64,000 nt of DNA, taken from Phyllobacterium sp. T1293. Its GTDB lineage: Bacteria > Pseudomonadota > Alphaproteobacteria > Rhizobiales > Rhizobiaceae. Made by a program: the position numbers and the translations under genes. The stretch is from positions 3,043,001 to 3,107,000 of the forward strand of contig NZ_CP088273.1 of NCBI RefSeq assembly GCF_020731415.2, read 5' to 3'. The first letter of the stretch is position 1, and the number at the start of each line of letters is the position of its first letter. Positions 55,578 to 64,000 of the stretch are shown here, piece by piece. The notes under the pieces are model-generated. The model saw only the letters and a list, made by a program, of their open reading frames with translations. It was not told where the DNA came from and ran no database searches.

Positions 55578-56317
55578 GCGGCGCGCTCCCGTGCTTCACG
55601 CAACACCTGCAGTGCCTCATGCGGATCAATACGCCCGTCATAAAGCGCGCGGCCTGAAATCGCGCCCTCAAGTTTGCGTGCATCAGGCATGGTCATGCGA
55701 ACGACATCCGCGAGGGAAGCAAGGCCTCCCGATGCAATCACCGGTATGGAAACCGCCTCCGCCAGTTGCAGCGTCGATTCCCAATTGATTCCAGCCAGAA
55801 TGCCGTCGCGATCAATATCGGTATAAATGATCGCTGCTACACCAGCGCCTTCGAACTTCTTTGCCAGTTCAACGACCTCTAATGTTGACGCTTCCGCCCA
55901 TCCTTCGACGGCTACCTTGCCGCCTTTGGCGTCGATCCCGACAGCAATCTTGCCGGGAAACCTTTTACAGGCCTCGATAACCAACCCCGGATCACGCACA
56001 GCCACCGTGCCGAGAATGACGCGTGACAAGCCTTTGGCCAGCCAATTTTCGATATGGTCAAGTGTGCGAATGCCGCCACCAAGCTGAACCGGGTTTTTTG
56101 TTGCCTTCAGAATGGATTCTACTGCCGCACCATTGACGGACTGGCCAACAAAAGCACCGTTGAGATCAACCACATGCAGCCACTCAAACCCTTGATCTTC
56201 AAAGGATTTCGCCTGAGCAGCCGGATCTTCATTATAGACCGTTGCCTGATCCATATCACCCAGTTTCAGCCGTACACACTGGCCGTCTTTCAGATCGATC
56301 GCGGGGAACAAAATCAT
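55574..56317 (-). CDS. hisA: ProFAR isomerase (HisA)
   Basis: Amadori isomerase of histidine synthesis, 247 aa, a TIM barrel homologous to HisF. Catalytic Asp residues are in [13 protein letters not shown] (residue 8) and [10 protein letters not shown]. The ATG at 56317 overlaps the hisH stop as ATGA, with GAGGTGG five bases upstream; a start three codons earlier would be less well placed. Confidence 0.98.
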   Translation of the reverse strand: MILFPAIDLKDGQCVRLKLGDMDQATVYNEDPAAQAKSFEDQGFEWLHVVDLNGAFVGQSVNGAAVESILKATKNPVQLGGGIRTLDHIENWLAKGLSRVILGTVAVRDPGLVIEACKRFPGKIAVGIDAKGGKVAVEGWAEASTLEVVELAKKFEGAGVAAIIYTDIDRDGILAGINWESTLQLAEAVSIPVIASGGLASLADVVRMTMPDARKLEGAISGRALYDGRIDPHEALQVLREARERAA

Positions 56318-56964
56318 GGCTGCCACCTCAGGAAATTGGCGATAAGGGCAAGACCCAGAGCCTGGCTCTTTTCCGGATGAAACTGCGTACCGGCCATGTT
56401 GTCATTGGCCACCGCCGCCGTGACCGGTCCGCCATAGTCTGTGACCGCCAGCACATCATTTTCGATTTCAGCATCCAGAAAATAGGAATGAACGAAATAG
56501 GCGTGCAATCCGTCGGGACCGGTTTTAATGCCGTCGAACAGCGGATGCGGTCTGTTGAGGCGAAGGGTATTCCAGCCAATCTGTGGAATCTTTAGATTGG
56601 GGTCCGATGGCACCATTTCGCGGACATCGCCCTTGATCCAGTCGAAACCAGTGGAGATTGTCTTTTCCAGTCCACGCGATGACATCAGCTGCATGCCAAC
56701 ACAAATTCCCAAAAATGGCCGGGCTTTTTCGATAGCCACTTCATGGATCGCTTCAGGCATGCCTGGCACCGCATGCAAGCCGCGGCGGCAATCCGCATAG
56801 GCGCCGACGCCCGGCAAAACAATGCGGTCTGCGGTGCGCACCCGTTCGGCATCATCGGTCAGATCGATGGTGGCATTGATACCGCTTTCCCGAGCAGCCC
56901 GTTCAAAAGCCTTGGTGGCCGAGCGGAGATTGCCCGATCCATAGTCGATAATGGCAACACGCAT
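56314..56964 (-). CDS. hisH: Imidazole glycerol phosphate synthase subunit HisH
   Basis: Glutaminase subunit that supplies ammonia to HisF. Class-I amidotransferase with nucleophile Cys in [11 protein letters not shown] and the His-Glu pair in [10 protein letters not shown]. Length 216 aa from the ATG at 56964 ([12 protein letters not shown]). It overlaps the end of the DUF2628 gene by a few bases only at the alternative TTG start. Confidence 0.98.
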   Translation of the reverse strand: MRVAIIDYGSGNLRSATKAFERAARESGINATIDLTDDAERVRTADRIVLPGVGAYADCRRGLHAVPGMPEAIHEVAIEKARPFLGICVGMQLMSSRGLEKTISTGFDWIKGDVREMVPSDPNLKIPQIGWNTLRLNRPHPLFDGIKTGPDGLHAYFVHSYFLDAEIENDVLAVTDYGGPVTAAVANDNMAGTQFHPEKSQALGLALIANFLRWQP

Positions 56965-56966
56965 GC

Positions 56967-57461
56967 TCAACGCTCTCCCCGATAGCCAACAAGGCCGAGC
57001 ATGCCGCCCGCAATTGGTTTGCTGTCAGCGGACATCGCTACAGGAGCGTCGTTGTTCAGGTCGGGCAATAGAGGTGCTGGAGTTGAAACAAAATCATCAC
57101 CATAGAAATAGGCAGTTTCAGCATCGGCGGCACTGCGCGCATCGACAATTGCGGCCTGATCGAAGCCGCGACGCTCCAATGCCTTGATGCGCCAGTTGCT
57201 CGCTTCAAAGGCCACGAGGAGGGCAAGCAGCGCCGCAACAATCTCAGCCAGAACTGCATGACCCGTATAGGCGCCGACAACGGAAATCGCCGCGATGGCG
57301 GCAAAAACCAGTGCCGCCTCAAACCACAGGCGGTTGAAAAGCAGCCAGGGCACCGGCAAAAAGAAGGCGAATATGGCAAAACCATCCCTGACAAAGACGG
57401 TTTTGTCATCTTGCCGCTGATTATTCAGTAGCGGTGGCACCAAAACAATGTAACTGGCCAT
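56967..57461 (-). CDS. DUF2628 domain-containing membrane protein
   Basis: 164-aa protein between hisB and hisH. The N-terminal half has three hydrophobic helices (about 27-45, 48-66 and 70-87), typical of DUF2628; [20 protein letters not shown] is the family core. The C-terminal half is soluble. Its position inside the his cluster is shared by other rhizobia as far as I recall, but no link to histidine synthesis is known to me. Confidence 0.85.
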   Translation of the reverse strand: MASYIVLVPPLLNNQRQDDKTVFVRDGFAIFAFFLPVPWLLFNRLWFEAALVFAAIAAISVVGAYTGHAVLAEIVAALLALLVAFEASNWRIKALERRGFDQAAIVDARSAADAETAYFYGDDFVSTPAPLLPDLNNDAPVAMSADSKPIAGGMLGLVGYRGER

Positions 57462-57477
57462 GTCCTAGCCCTTCTTC

Positions 57478-58086
57478 TCAGCCGTTCAGCGTACCCTTGG
57501 TCGAAGGGATAACACCCTTCTGGCGCGGGTCCGTCTCGATAGCCGTGCGCAAAGTCCGCGCGACTGCCTTGAAACAGGTTTCGGCGATATGGTGGTTATT
57601 GGCACCATAGAGATTGGATACATGCAGCGTGATACCGGCGTTCTGCGCAAGCGCCTGAAAGAACTCCCGTACCAGCTCCGTATCGAACGTGCCGATCTTT
57701 GGTGCGGAAAACTCTACCTGCCAGACCAGAAACGGGCGGCCGGAGACATCCAGCGCCGATCGCGTCAATGTTTCGTCCATGGCAAGGTCAAGCGATGCAT
57801 AGCGGTTGATGCCCCGCCGGTCGCCAAGCGCCTTGGCAATTGCCTGTCCAATAGCGATGCCGGTATCTTCCACCGTGTGGTGATCATCAATATGCAGATC
57901 ACCCTTGGCCTTGATGTCCATATCGATCAGCGAATGGCGGGAAAGCTGTTCCAGCATATGATCGAAGAAACCCACGCCGGTGGAAATATCGAACGCACCG
58001 GTCCCATCCAGATTGACCGAAACGGCAATGCTGGTTTCCTTGGTGGTCCGTTCTACTTTCGCAGTCCGCGTGCTGGCACTGGTCAT
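57478..58086 (-). CDS. hisB: Imidazoleglycerol-phosphate dehydratase
   Basis: Sixth step of histidine synthesis, a Mn-dependent dehydratase of 202 aa (monofunctional, without the phosphatase domain of enterobacterial HisB). Metal-binding HHxxE-type motifs: [14 protein letters not shown] and [12 protein letters not shown]. It is the first gene of hisB-DUF2628-hisH-hisA-hisF-hisE-coaA and is divergent from hslV. Confidence 0.98.
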   Translation of the reverse strand: MTSASTRTAKVERTTKETSIAVSVNLDGTGAFDISTGVGFFDHMLEQLSRHSLIDMDIKAKGDLHIDDHHTVEDTGIAIGQAIAKALGDRRGINRYASLDLAMDETLTRSALDVSGRPFLVWQVEFSAPKIGTFDTELVREFFQALAQNAGITLHVSNLYGANNHHIAETCFKAVARTLRTAIETDPRQKGVIPSTKGTLNG

Positions 58087-58185
58087 CCCTGTTTCCCGCT
58101 ATATGGGTTTGTCGAAACGGCACTAATCTTGGCCTTCTAGATCAGGATTGCCGAATCTCCAAATGCTTTGATGGCGCAGTCTCAA

Positions 58186-58207
58186 CTCCGGATTTGCAAT
58201 TCCGGAG
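58186..58207. promoter_or_regulatory. Hairpin in the hisB/hslV divergent region
   Basis: CTCCGGA (58186-58192) and TCCGGAG (58201-58207) form a 7-bp stem over an 8-base loop, 80 bp before hslV. No T run follows. It might be a regulator site or part of the hslV leader. Confidence 0.3.
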
Positions 58208-58289
58208 CGGCATCATACATAAGTTGCACAGAAGGGGTTCGATCTGCTGCCATTTGGGGCATAGTCGGACCTGCTTGAAGGAGAATCGA

Positions 58290-58844
58290 ATGCAAGAACA
58301 CAACCCCTCCACCATGTATGGGACCACGATTGTTACCGTCCGCAAGGGCGGCAAAGTGGTCATTGCCGGCGACGGACAGGTCAGCCTCGGCAACACCGTC
58401 ATGAAAGGCAATGCCCGTAAGGTGCGCCGGATTGGCAAAGGCAATGTCATTGCCGGATTTGCTGGCGCGACGGCTGATGCCTTTACCCTGCTTGAACGGC
58501 TTGAAAGCAAGCTTGAACAATATCCCGACCAGTTGATGCGCGCCTGCGTCGAACTCGCCAAGGACTGGCGCACGGATCGCTATCTGCGCCGCCTTGAGGC
58601 GATGATGCTGGTCGCAGACAAATCCGTCACCCTTGCATTGACCGGTAACGGCGATGTTCTGGAACCCGAACACGGCGTCATGGCCATCGGTTCCGGCGGC
58701 AATTTTGCCTTGGCTGCAGCCCGTGCGCTTGTTGATACGGACAAGAATGCCGAGGAAATAGCCCGCAAAGCCATGGAGATAGCTGCGGATATCTGCATCT
58801 TTACCAATACGAGTGTAACGCTCGAGACGATCGATGCCGAGTGA
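58290..58844 (+). CDS. hslV: ATP-dependent protease subunit HslV
   Basis: Proteolytic core of the HslUV (ClpQY) protease. It is a proteasome-beta-like Ntn hydrolase: after removal of the first residues up to MYG, the catalytic Thr starts [20 protein letters not shown]. Length 184 aa. AAGGAG precedes the ATG at 58290. The end overlaps the GNAT gene by 11 bp. Confidence 0.98.
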   Translation: MQEHNPSTMYGTTIVTVRKGGKVVIAGDGQVSLGNTVMKGNARKVRRIGKGNVIAGFAGATADAFTLLERLESKLEQYPDQLMRACVELAKDWRTDRYLRRLEAMMLVADKSVTLALTGNGDVLEPEHGVMAIGSGGNFALAAARALVDTDKNAEEIARKAMEIAADICIFTNTSVTLETIDAE

Positions 58845-59355
58845 ACCAACCCACCGCTACCGCTTCATACCGTTGGAGCCGGATGATCTGCACCTGATTT
58901 CAGAATGGCTGGCCGAGCCGCATGTGGCGGAATGGTGGGGTGCTGATCCGAAGGAAGAGTTCGACGCCATTGTGGCCCATATGGACAGTATTTCGGTTGA
59001 GCCATTCATCATTATGCTGGGTGAACGGCCAATTGGTTATATGCAGACCTATGATCCGCATCTGGAGGATGATCATCCCTATCAGGACCAGCCAACAGGT
59101 ACACTTGGCCTCGACCAATTCATTGGTGAACCGACACTGATCAACGATGGACACGGCTCGCGGCTGATCGATGAGTTTGTTTCCCTGCTCTTCGAAGAAG
59201 GCGTGCCCCGGGTAATCCTCGATCCTGATCCAGCCAATGCGCGCGCTATCAGAGCTTACACAAAAGCGGGTTTTATCCCTTTCGATACCCGCACAACCGT
59301 TTATGGCCCTGCCCTGATGATGGCACGGGACAATCCAGATGAAATGAGACCATGA
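58834..59355 (+). CDS. GNAT family N-acetyltransferase
   Basis: 173-aa acetyltransferase related to AAC(6')-type and siderophore-type GNATs. Features are [20 protein letters not shown] at the start, the acceptor loop [11 protein letters not shown], the CoA-binding segment [14 protein letters not shown] and [18 protein letters not shown] at the end. It overlaps both hslV (11 bp) and hslU (ATGA), so it is translated with the protease. The substrate is unknown; protein or small-amine acetylation is possible, and drug resistance is not shown. Confidence 0.9.
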   Translation: MPSEPTHRYRFIPLEPDDLHLISEWLAEPHVAEWWGADPKEEFDAIVAHMDSISVEPFIIMLGERPIGYMQTYDPHLEDDHPYQDQPTGTLGLDQFIGEPTLINDGHGSRLIDEFVSLLFEEGVPRVILDPDPANARAIRAYTKAGFIPFDTRTTVYGPALMMARDNPDEMRP

Positions 59356-60662
59356 TGACAACATTTTCCCCTCGCGAAATCGTCTCTGAACTCGACCGGT
59401 TCATTATCGGTCAGAAGGACGCGAAGCGCGCCGTCGCTATTGCCCTGCGCAACCGCTGGCGCCGCCAGCAGCTCGAAGGCCAGATGCGCGAAGAAGTCAT
59501 GCCAAAAAACATCCTGATGATCGGACCCACCGGCGTCGGCAAGACGGAAATCTCCCGCCGTCTCGCGCGGCTGGCGGGTGCGCCTTTCATCAAGGTTGAA
59601 GCCACAAAATTCACCGAAGTCGGCTATGTCGGTCGCGACGTCGAACAGATCATCCGTGATCTCGTTGAAGTAGCGATTGGTCTTGTCCGCGAGAAAAAGC
59701 GCGAAGACGTCAAAGCCAAGGCCCATATCAATGCGGAAGAACGTGTTCTTGATGCACTGGTCGGCAAAACCGCCAGTCCGGCAACGCGTGACTCGTTCCG
59801 CAAGAAATTGCGTGATGGCCTGATCGACGACAAGGAAATCGAGGTTGAGGTGGCGGACACCGGCTCAGGCATGCCCAATTTCGAACTTCCGGGTATGCCG
59901 GGCGCCAATATCGGCGTGCTCAATCTCAGTGATATGCTGGGTAAAGCCATGGGTGGACGCACCAAGACCGTCAAGACAACGGTCAAGGAGTCCTACGGTG
60001 TTCTGATCAATGACGAGTCGGATAAATTGCTCGATCAGGATCAGATCACGCAGGAAGCGCTGCGCTCGGCAGAAAATGATGGTATCGTGTTCCTTGATGA
60101 GATCGACAAGATCGCTGCGCGCGATGGCGGTATGGGTGCTGGTGTTTCACGCGAAGGCGTGCAGCGCGATCTCTTGCCACTGGTCGAAGGCACAACCGTT
60201 GCAACAAAATATGGCCCGATCAAAACCGACCATATTCTGTTCATCGCATCCGGTGCTTTTCATGTGTCAAAGCCATCCGACCTTCTGCCGGAGTTGCAGG
60301 GCCGTCTGCCTATCCGCGTGGAACTGAGCGCGCTGACACGCGATGATATGCGCCGCATTCTCACAGAGCCGGAAGCCAGTCTGCTCAAGCAATACATTGC
60401 GCTGATGGCGACGGAAGAGGTGAAGCTCGATATCACCGACGATGCAATCGACGCTCTGGCCGACATTGCCGTTGATCTGAATTCTACCGTCGAGAATATC
60501 GGTGCGCGCCGCCTGCAAACGGTGATGGAACGCGTGCTTGATGATATCTCGTTCAATGCCCCGGATAAGGCCGGTGCAGAATTTACAATCGATGCCAAGT
60601 ACGTCCGCGAAACAGTCGGTGATCTTGCGAAGAACACCGACCTATCCCGGTTCATTCTTTGA
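59352..60662 (+). CDS. hslU: ATP-dependent protease ATPase subunit HslU
   Basis: AAA+ unfoldase of HslUV, 436 aa. Walker A GPTGVGKT is at residues 58-65, the pore motif [11 protein letters not shown] follows, the I-domain covers about 110-230, Walker B is [10 protein letters not shown], and the C-terminus [14 protein letters not shown] (here [10 protein letters not shown]) docks into HslV. The start may be ATG 59352 or 59355. A strong terminator follows. Confidence 0.99.
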   Translation: MMTTFSPREIVSELDRFIIGQKDAKRAVAIALRNRWRRQQLEGQMREEVMPKNILMIGPTGVGKTEISRRLARLAGAPFIKVEATKFTEVGYVGRDVEQIIRDLVEVAIGLVREKKREDVKAKAHINAEERVLDALVGKTASPATRDSFRKKLRDGLIDDKEIEVEVADTGSGMPNFELPGMPGANIGVLNLSDMLGKAMGGRTKTVKTTVKESYGVLINDESDKLLDQDQITQEALRSAENDGIVFLDEIDKIAARDGGMGAGVSREGVQRDLLPLVEGTTVATKYGPIKTDHILFIASGAFHVSKPSDLLPELQGRLPIRVELSALTRDDMRRILTEPEASLLKQYIALMATEEVKLDITDDAIDALADIAVDLNSTVENIGARRLQTVMERVLDDISFNAPDKAGAEFTIDAKYVRETVGDLAKNTDLSRFIL

Positions 60663-60700
60663 CCGTGTGACAGATAAGCACCGTTCTAAGCTTATTACTG

Positions 60701-60731
60701 ATGCCCCCTCGACTTATGAGGGGGCATTTTT
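60701..60731 (+). terminator. Terminator of hslVU
   Basis: Stem ATGCCCCCTC/GAGGGGGCAT with a 7-base loop and then TTTTTT, 38 bases after the stop. Confidence 0.93.
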
Positions 60732-60837
60732 TATTTTCGCGCAACTTTGGCCGGAACCTGTTACGGGGAGCGGTGTTTAACCATCTCCCGGGCGCGCGTG
60801 TCCGTTCCTATGACTTGATCGAAAATCTGGACTGACA

Positions 60838-61806
60838 ATGAAACGCCATCTGATCCTTTTCGCGACCACCTGCCTTCTTTCACTGTCCGGAGCACTGCAG
60901 CCTGCCGCGGCTGTAACGGTTGTGCCCGAAGGCAATCGCAATGCGACCCAGCCAAGTATTCCCCTCGCCTCAATCAAACGCACGGGTGATTTGAATACGA
61001 CGCATGAAGCGAAGTATCAGAAAATCTACAATCTCCTGAAATCAGATCCGAAGCTGCGTTCAAAAATCTCAAGCGTTGCCAAGACCTATGGCATCGATCC
61101 GGTTCATATTGTCGGAGCCCTCGTCGGCGAACATACCTATAATGTTGACGCCTATGACCGGCTTCAGACTTATTATGTAAAAGCTATTTCCTATGTAAAA
61201 CAAGGGATTAGCTTTGACTATCAGGGCGAGAACATCAGCGATTTCATCAAGCGCCCACAGTTTTCCGAGTGCGCGCAATATAAGGACAGCCTTCGCCTGT
61301 GGACATGCCGTGAAAACGTCTGGGAATCGGACTTCCGCGGCAAGACAGTCGGCGGCAAGCGTTTTACTGATAACCGGTTCGCTGCCGTGTTCTTCCAGCC
61401 ATTCTATGCCGGGCAGACCTTTGGTCTTGGCCAGCTCAGCCCTCTCACAGCCTTGCAGATGACCGATATGGTCAATCGCTATTCTGGTCTGCCGAAACTC
61501 GACGCCGACCATGCGGCAGATGTCTACAAGACAATTATGGACCCGGATTTTACCCTTCCCTATATGGCGGCGACCATCAAGGAATCGATTGACGTTTACA
61601 AGCGGGTTGCGGATTTTGATATTTCAAAAAACCCCGGCATCACGGCAACACTCTACAATACAGGTGGAGCGGATGCGCGCGCACGGGCGCTTGCCAATGC
61701 CAATGCAGGCCGAGTGGCGGCTGGCCAACCGGCTCAAATGCCTGAGGAAAACTATTACGGCTGGCTCGTCAACAGCAAGCTGGATCAGTTGAAAGCTCTG
61801 TTCTAG
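60838..61806 (+). CDS. DUF1402 family exported protein with transglycosylase-like motifs
   Basis: 322-aa exported protein (signal peptide about 1-25, cleavage near PAAA|VT) of a family with no assigned function. The order of motifs resembles soluble lytic transglycosylases: YGIDPVHIVGALVGEHTYN (E98 at the place of the catalytic Glu), FGLGQLSPLTA (195-205, like the GLMQL motif) and TLYNTGG (271-277, like AYNAG). A periplasmic cell-wall role is inference. Two Cys (about 145 and 157) could form a disulfide. It is a single-gene unit. Confidence 0.82.
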   Translation: MKRHLILFATTCLLSLSGALQPAAAVTVVPEGNRNATQPSIPLASIKRTGDLNTTHEAKYQKIYNLLKSDPKLRSKISSVAKTYGIDPVHIVGALVGEHTYNVDAYDRLQTYYVKAISYVKQGISFDYQGENISDFIKRPQFSECAQYKDSLRLWTCRENVWESDFRGKTVGGKRFTDNRFAAVFFQPFYAGQTFGLGQLSPLTALQMTDMVNRYSGLPKLDADHAADVYKTIMDPDFTLPYMAATIKESIDVYKRVADFDISKNPGITATLYNTGGADARARALANANAGRVAAGQPAQMPEENYYGWLVNSKLDQLKALF

Positions 61807-61828
61807 GCCTTCCCAAGTAAGAACGGCT

Positions 61829-62200
61829 CTAGCGGCGGCGCTTGTCGGTGGATTTTTTCACCTGGTCGATCAGAGACTGAACGGCGCTGCTATCGAGATC
61901 GCGTATATGCGCAGCGATCAGATTGGTCAGTTCTGTTGCTGCGGGTGACAGGCCGCCCGTATCAATCGTGATACGCGGATGCGAGATCATTGCGAGGCGC
62001 TGCAGTTCCTCGGCCTCATCCCAGATGATATTGAAGTATTGAATAATTCGCTGCAGTTTGTCCCAAGTTGGCTGACCGCGTCTGCCATGTTCCAGCGCCG
62101 AGAGATAAGCAGCTGAAACACCGATGGCTTTGGCCATGTCTTTCTGCGAGACGCCGCGCTGATCCCTGAGCTGACGTAATTTCTCACCGAATGGCGTCAT
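61829..62200 (-). CDS. XRE family helix-turn-helix regulator
   Basis: 123-aa DNA-binding protein. The HTH covers about residues 5-60 with LRDQRGVSQKDMAKAIGVSAAYLSALEHGRRG. The C-terminal half is helical and may dimerise. It overlaps the Smr gene as ATGA and is the last of the tim44-mltA-smr-xre run, an arrangement common in rhizobia. Confidence 0.93.
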   Translation of the reverse strand: MTPFGEKLRQLRDQRGVSQKDMAKAIGVSAAYLSALEHGRRGQPTWDKLQRIIQYFNIIWDEAEELQRLAMISHPRITIDTGGLSPAATELTNLIAAHIRDLDSSAVQSLIDQVKKSTDKRRR

Positions 62201-62754
62201 GGCACCTCCGGTATCCGGCGCATGCGCACATAAATGGCACCTGTGCCGCCATGATTGCGGGCCGCGTCTTCATAGCCATTGACGAGTATGCGGAACGGCG
62301 GTGTGGTGAACCACAGGGGCACAGCCTGACGCAAAACCCCATCACTTCCTAAAGACGATCCTTTGCCGGTGATGACAAGCACATGCCGCAATTCGCGCTG
62401 ATGCGCGCGGCGAAGAAAGCCAAGAAGCAACCCATAGGCCTCGCTTTGTGTCAGACCATGCAGATCGATCCGGCCTTCAATGACCACACGGCCGCGCGAA
62501 ATCTTCTTATGAGTCGGACGATCAATTGGATGCAGGCGATGGGCGGGTGCTACAGGTTTTGCAGGAGCAGGCGTTGGCATAGCCTTTGATTTGATCTTTT
62601 CGGGCGCCGATGGATTGAGCGCCGCTTGAGCCTGCATCTCGTCAAGCAGGAACTCCATCTTGTCCTTGCCTTTCAAAGGACGGGCGGATTTTGCGACCTT
62701 CTCCCAGAGGATACGATCTTCAACATTGGCAAATTCGTCTTTAGATCGTCTCAT
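62197..62754 (-). CDS. Smr/MutS2 C-terminal domain protein
   Basis: 185-aa protein with an Smr domain at about 90-180: the motif RIDLHGLTQSEA and the loop VLVITGKGSSLGSDGVLRQAVPLW are diagnostic. Smr domains have DNA- or RNA-nicking endonuclease activity. The N-terminal half is low complexity and Pro/Ala-rich (about 50-75). It overlaps mltA and the XRE gene by four bases each. Confidence 0.92.
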   Translation of the reverse strand: MRRSKDEFANVEDRILWEKVAKSARPLKGKDKMEFLLDEMQAQAALNPSAPEKIKSKAMPTPAPAKPVAPAHRLHPIDRPTHKKISRGRVVIEGRIDLHGLTQSEAYGLLLGFLRRAHQRELRHVLVITGKGSSLGSDGVLRQAVPLWFTTPPFRILVNGYEDAARNHGGTGAIYVRMRRIPEVP

Positions 62755-63851
62755 ATCTGGCCCGCCAATAGTGATCGGGGCACGAGCGCGTAAAAATCGG
62801 CGTCATGGCGGATTCCTCCGGCAATTTCACCCGCCGCATCGCCGGAACCGGCAAAGAGATCGCCCCGTGCTGGGCCCACAATAGCCGAACCGGTGTCCTG
62901 CGCGATCATCAGACGGGCAAAACCCTTGCCGCCAAAAGCTTTCAACGTAGGGGCGGAGATGTAGAACGGGGTGCCGAATGTATGCAGAAGCCGGTCAACC
63001 GCCAGCGACCGCCCGCCCGTCAATGGCACTTTGGCTGCGGCGATGGGACCAAGCGTAACGTTATCGACAGCTGCTTCACGAAAGAAAATATAGGATCGGT
63101 TATTCCACAGAAGGTTCTGAGCCTGATCGGGGTTCTCGGCAAGCCATTGACGAATGGCCTGCATCGACATTTTTTCCAATGGAATTTCGCCGCGGTCCAG
63201 AAGAATTTTACCGACGCCCGTGAAACGATGGCCGGTTTTTGCGGCATAGGTGATGCGGCGCAAACGTCCATTCGTCATTTTCAGCCGGGCTGCGCCCTGA
63301 ACGTGAATGAAAAAGGCATCCACTGCGCTTTCAACGAAGGCTATTTCCAGATTCTGGTCCTTGATCGCACCGGTTTCGATGGCGGCACGGTCGAAATATT
63401 CGACAAGTCCTGCCGCAGTCTGCCGGGCGAAAGCAAAGTAAGGGTCAAGATTCCCAGGCCGATTGTTGCCATCAACATCGACAAGATCGGAGGGACGACT
63501 GAGAAATGGAACGGAGAAACGTTCTGTACGAACAGGCGAGGCAATCACTTCAGGCTCGTAGAACCCGGTGACAAAACCATACTTCATCTCCGGGGTTTCA
63601 ATGCGGGCCGGATAGAACCATTTCTCGAAAAACCGCCGTGCCTGCTCGTCATTTTCGATCAATGTTTCACGTGAATCAGTAAAAATTGGAGCCAAGGCTT
63701 CGAAAGAGATGCCGAGAGAACCGCTTTTATAGGGCTTCTCCAGAATTCTTGCAGCGGAACGTACAAAGGCTTGAAATGCTTCAAGCTGATTATCGTCCCC
63801 CCAACCGGGGCACTCGGTGAATGCCACCGGTTTGAAGAGGGGGGAAAGCAT
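62751..63851 (-). CDS. mltA: Membrane-bound lytic murein transglycosylase A
   Basis: 366-aa MltA-fold enzyme that cleaves peptidoglycan to 1,6-anhydro products. The MltA domain runs from about 80 to 240 (GFVTGFYEPEV, YAAKTGHRFTGVG) and the 3D domain from about 250 to 350. The catalytic Asp is in MIAQDTGSAIVGPARGDLFAGSG. The N-terminus MLSPLFKPVAFTECPGW has no clear signal peptide or lipobox, so an upstream start or a non-lipoprotein form should be considered. Products may feed the AmgK/MurU recycling route. Confidence 0.94.
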   Translation of the reverse strand: MLSPLFKPVAFTECPGWGDDNQLEAFQAFVRSAARILEKPYKSGSLGISFEALAPIFTDSRETLIENDEQARRFFEKWFYPARIETPEMKYGFVTGFYEPEVIASPVRTERFSVPFLSRPSDLVDVDGNNRPGNLDPYFAFARQTAAGLVEYFDRAAIETGAIKDQNLEIAFVESAVDAFFIHVQGAARLKMTNGRLRRITYAAKTGHRFTGVGKILLDRGEIPLEKMSMQAIRQWLAENPDQAQNLLWNNRSYIFFREAAVDNVTLGPIAAAKVPLTGGRSLAVDRLLHTFGTPFYISAPTLKAFGGKGFARLMIAQDTGSAIVGPARGDLFAGSGDAAGEIAGGIRHDADFYALVPRSLLAGQI

Positions 63852-63875
63852 TGTCTTGTGCTCGCGACAGGAGAA

Positions 63876-64000
63876 TCAATCTTCGGCTTCGGTCGCGACA
63901 AGCTTCCAGTTCGGATCTTTCGAACGTGTGTCGCGCGAATAGGTCCAGACATCCTTGACTTCAGCAACCGCTTCCTTGTCGCCGTCAATAACGGTGCCAT
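63876..64000 (-). CDS. Tim44 domain-containing protein (partial, C-terminus only)
   Basis: The last 40 or so codons are visible, reading VWTYSRDTRSKDPNWKLVATEAED to the stop. This matches the end of Tim44/TimA-like proteins, in which the sequence WTFSRD-x-x-S-x-DPNW closes the Tim44 fold. The rest lies beyond the right edge. mltA follows 24 bp later, as in other rhizobia, where the pair is thought to be membrane associated. Confidence 0.85.
   Translation of the reverse strand, partial: GTVIDGDKEAVAEVKDVWTYSRDTRSKDPNWKLVATEAED

Noticed and set aside
58208..58289. RpoH promoter before hslV
   Set aside because: GTTGCAC and CCATTT can be picked out, but neither box nor the spacing fits the heat-shock consensus well enough to report.

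Overview
This 64-kb window is a chromosomal segment of an alphaproteobacterium of the order Hyphomicrobiales (Rhizobiales), most likely a Brucellaceae or Phyllobacteriaceae relative. The evidence is gene content and order: chvI-chvG-hprK-EIIA-ptsH, ahcY-divL-tsaE/phosphotransferase-addB-addA-trxA, trpFBA-accD-folC, hisB...hisE-coaA and hslV-hslU. I place it by recognised protein families and synteny only; no database was searched. I saw no rRNA, tRNA, CRISPR array, prophage or insertion sequence.

Layout. (1) 1-9.4 kb: the 5' part of dnaJ, then dnaK, separated by an unusual 1.15-kb spacer carrying two palindromic repeat elements. After these come an M48 protease, a Gfo/Idh oxidoreductase, a LysR regulator divergent from an aldo-keto reductase, and an LpxO/AspH-like hydroxylase. 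(2) 9.4-15.6 kb: a translation block on the minus strand, infC, a methyltransferase-family membrane protein, rpmI, rplT, pheS, an ASCH-domain gene and pheT. infC starts with ATT. (3) 15.8-25.1 kb: plus-strand hydrolase, BenE transporter, small conserved genes, then trpF-trpB-trpA-accD-folC. (4) 25.1-43.5 kb: a long minus-strand run. Read in transcription order it holds the ChvI/ChvG envelope-stress two-component system, HprK, PTS EIIA and HPr, a MurI-like protein without catalytic cysteines, ahcY, the DivL-type tyrosine pseudo-kinase, a TsaE-AmgK fusion, MurU, AddB, AddA and thioredoxin. (5) 43.6-49.9 kb: a compact catabolic cassette (NitT/TauT-type ABC transporter, IlvD/Edd dehydratase, RraA-like protein, divergent GntR regulator) lying between chvI and pckA, which in related rhizobia are near neighbours. 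(6) 50-58.1 kb: pckA, arfB, a BON-LysM protein, alkB, then coaA and the his cluster on the minus strand. (7) 58.3-64 kb: hslV-GNAT-hslU, a DUF1402 protein with transglycosylase-like motifs, and a minus-strand run tim44-mltA-smr-xre.

How the genes work together. Most of the window is core housekeeping: protein folding and turnover (DnaK/DnaJ, HslVU, M48 proteases), translation, Trp and His synthesis, fatty-acid and folate synthesis, DNA break repair (AddAB) and gluconeogenesis (PckA). The chvI-to-trxA stretch joins envelope sensing, PTS-type nutrient signalling, cell-cycle control (DivL) and peptidoglycan recycling (AmgK/MurU). Several conserved operons carry an extra gene inside them (ASCH in pheST, a methyltransferase-like gene between infC and rpmI, GNAT in hslVU, DUF2628 in the his cluster, MurI-like after ptsH).

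The most interesting leads are the cysteine-less MurI homologue, the catabolic cassette next to chvI, the DUF1402 transglycosylase resemblance, the degenerate AccD zinc ribbon, and the dispersed palindromic repeat seen at three sites. I did not find strong evidence for a wholly new system.
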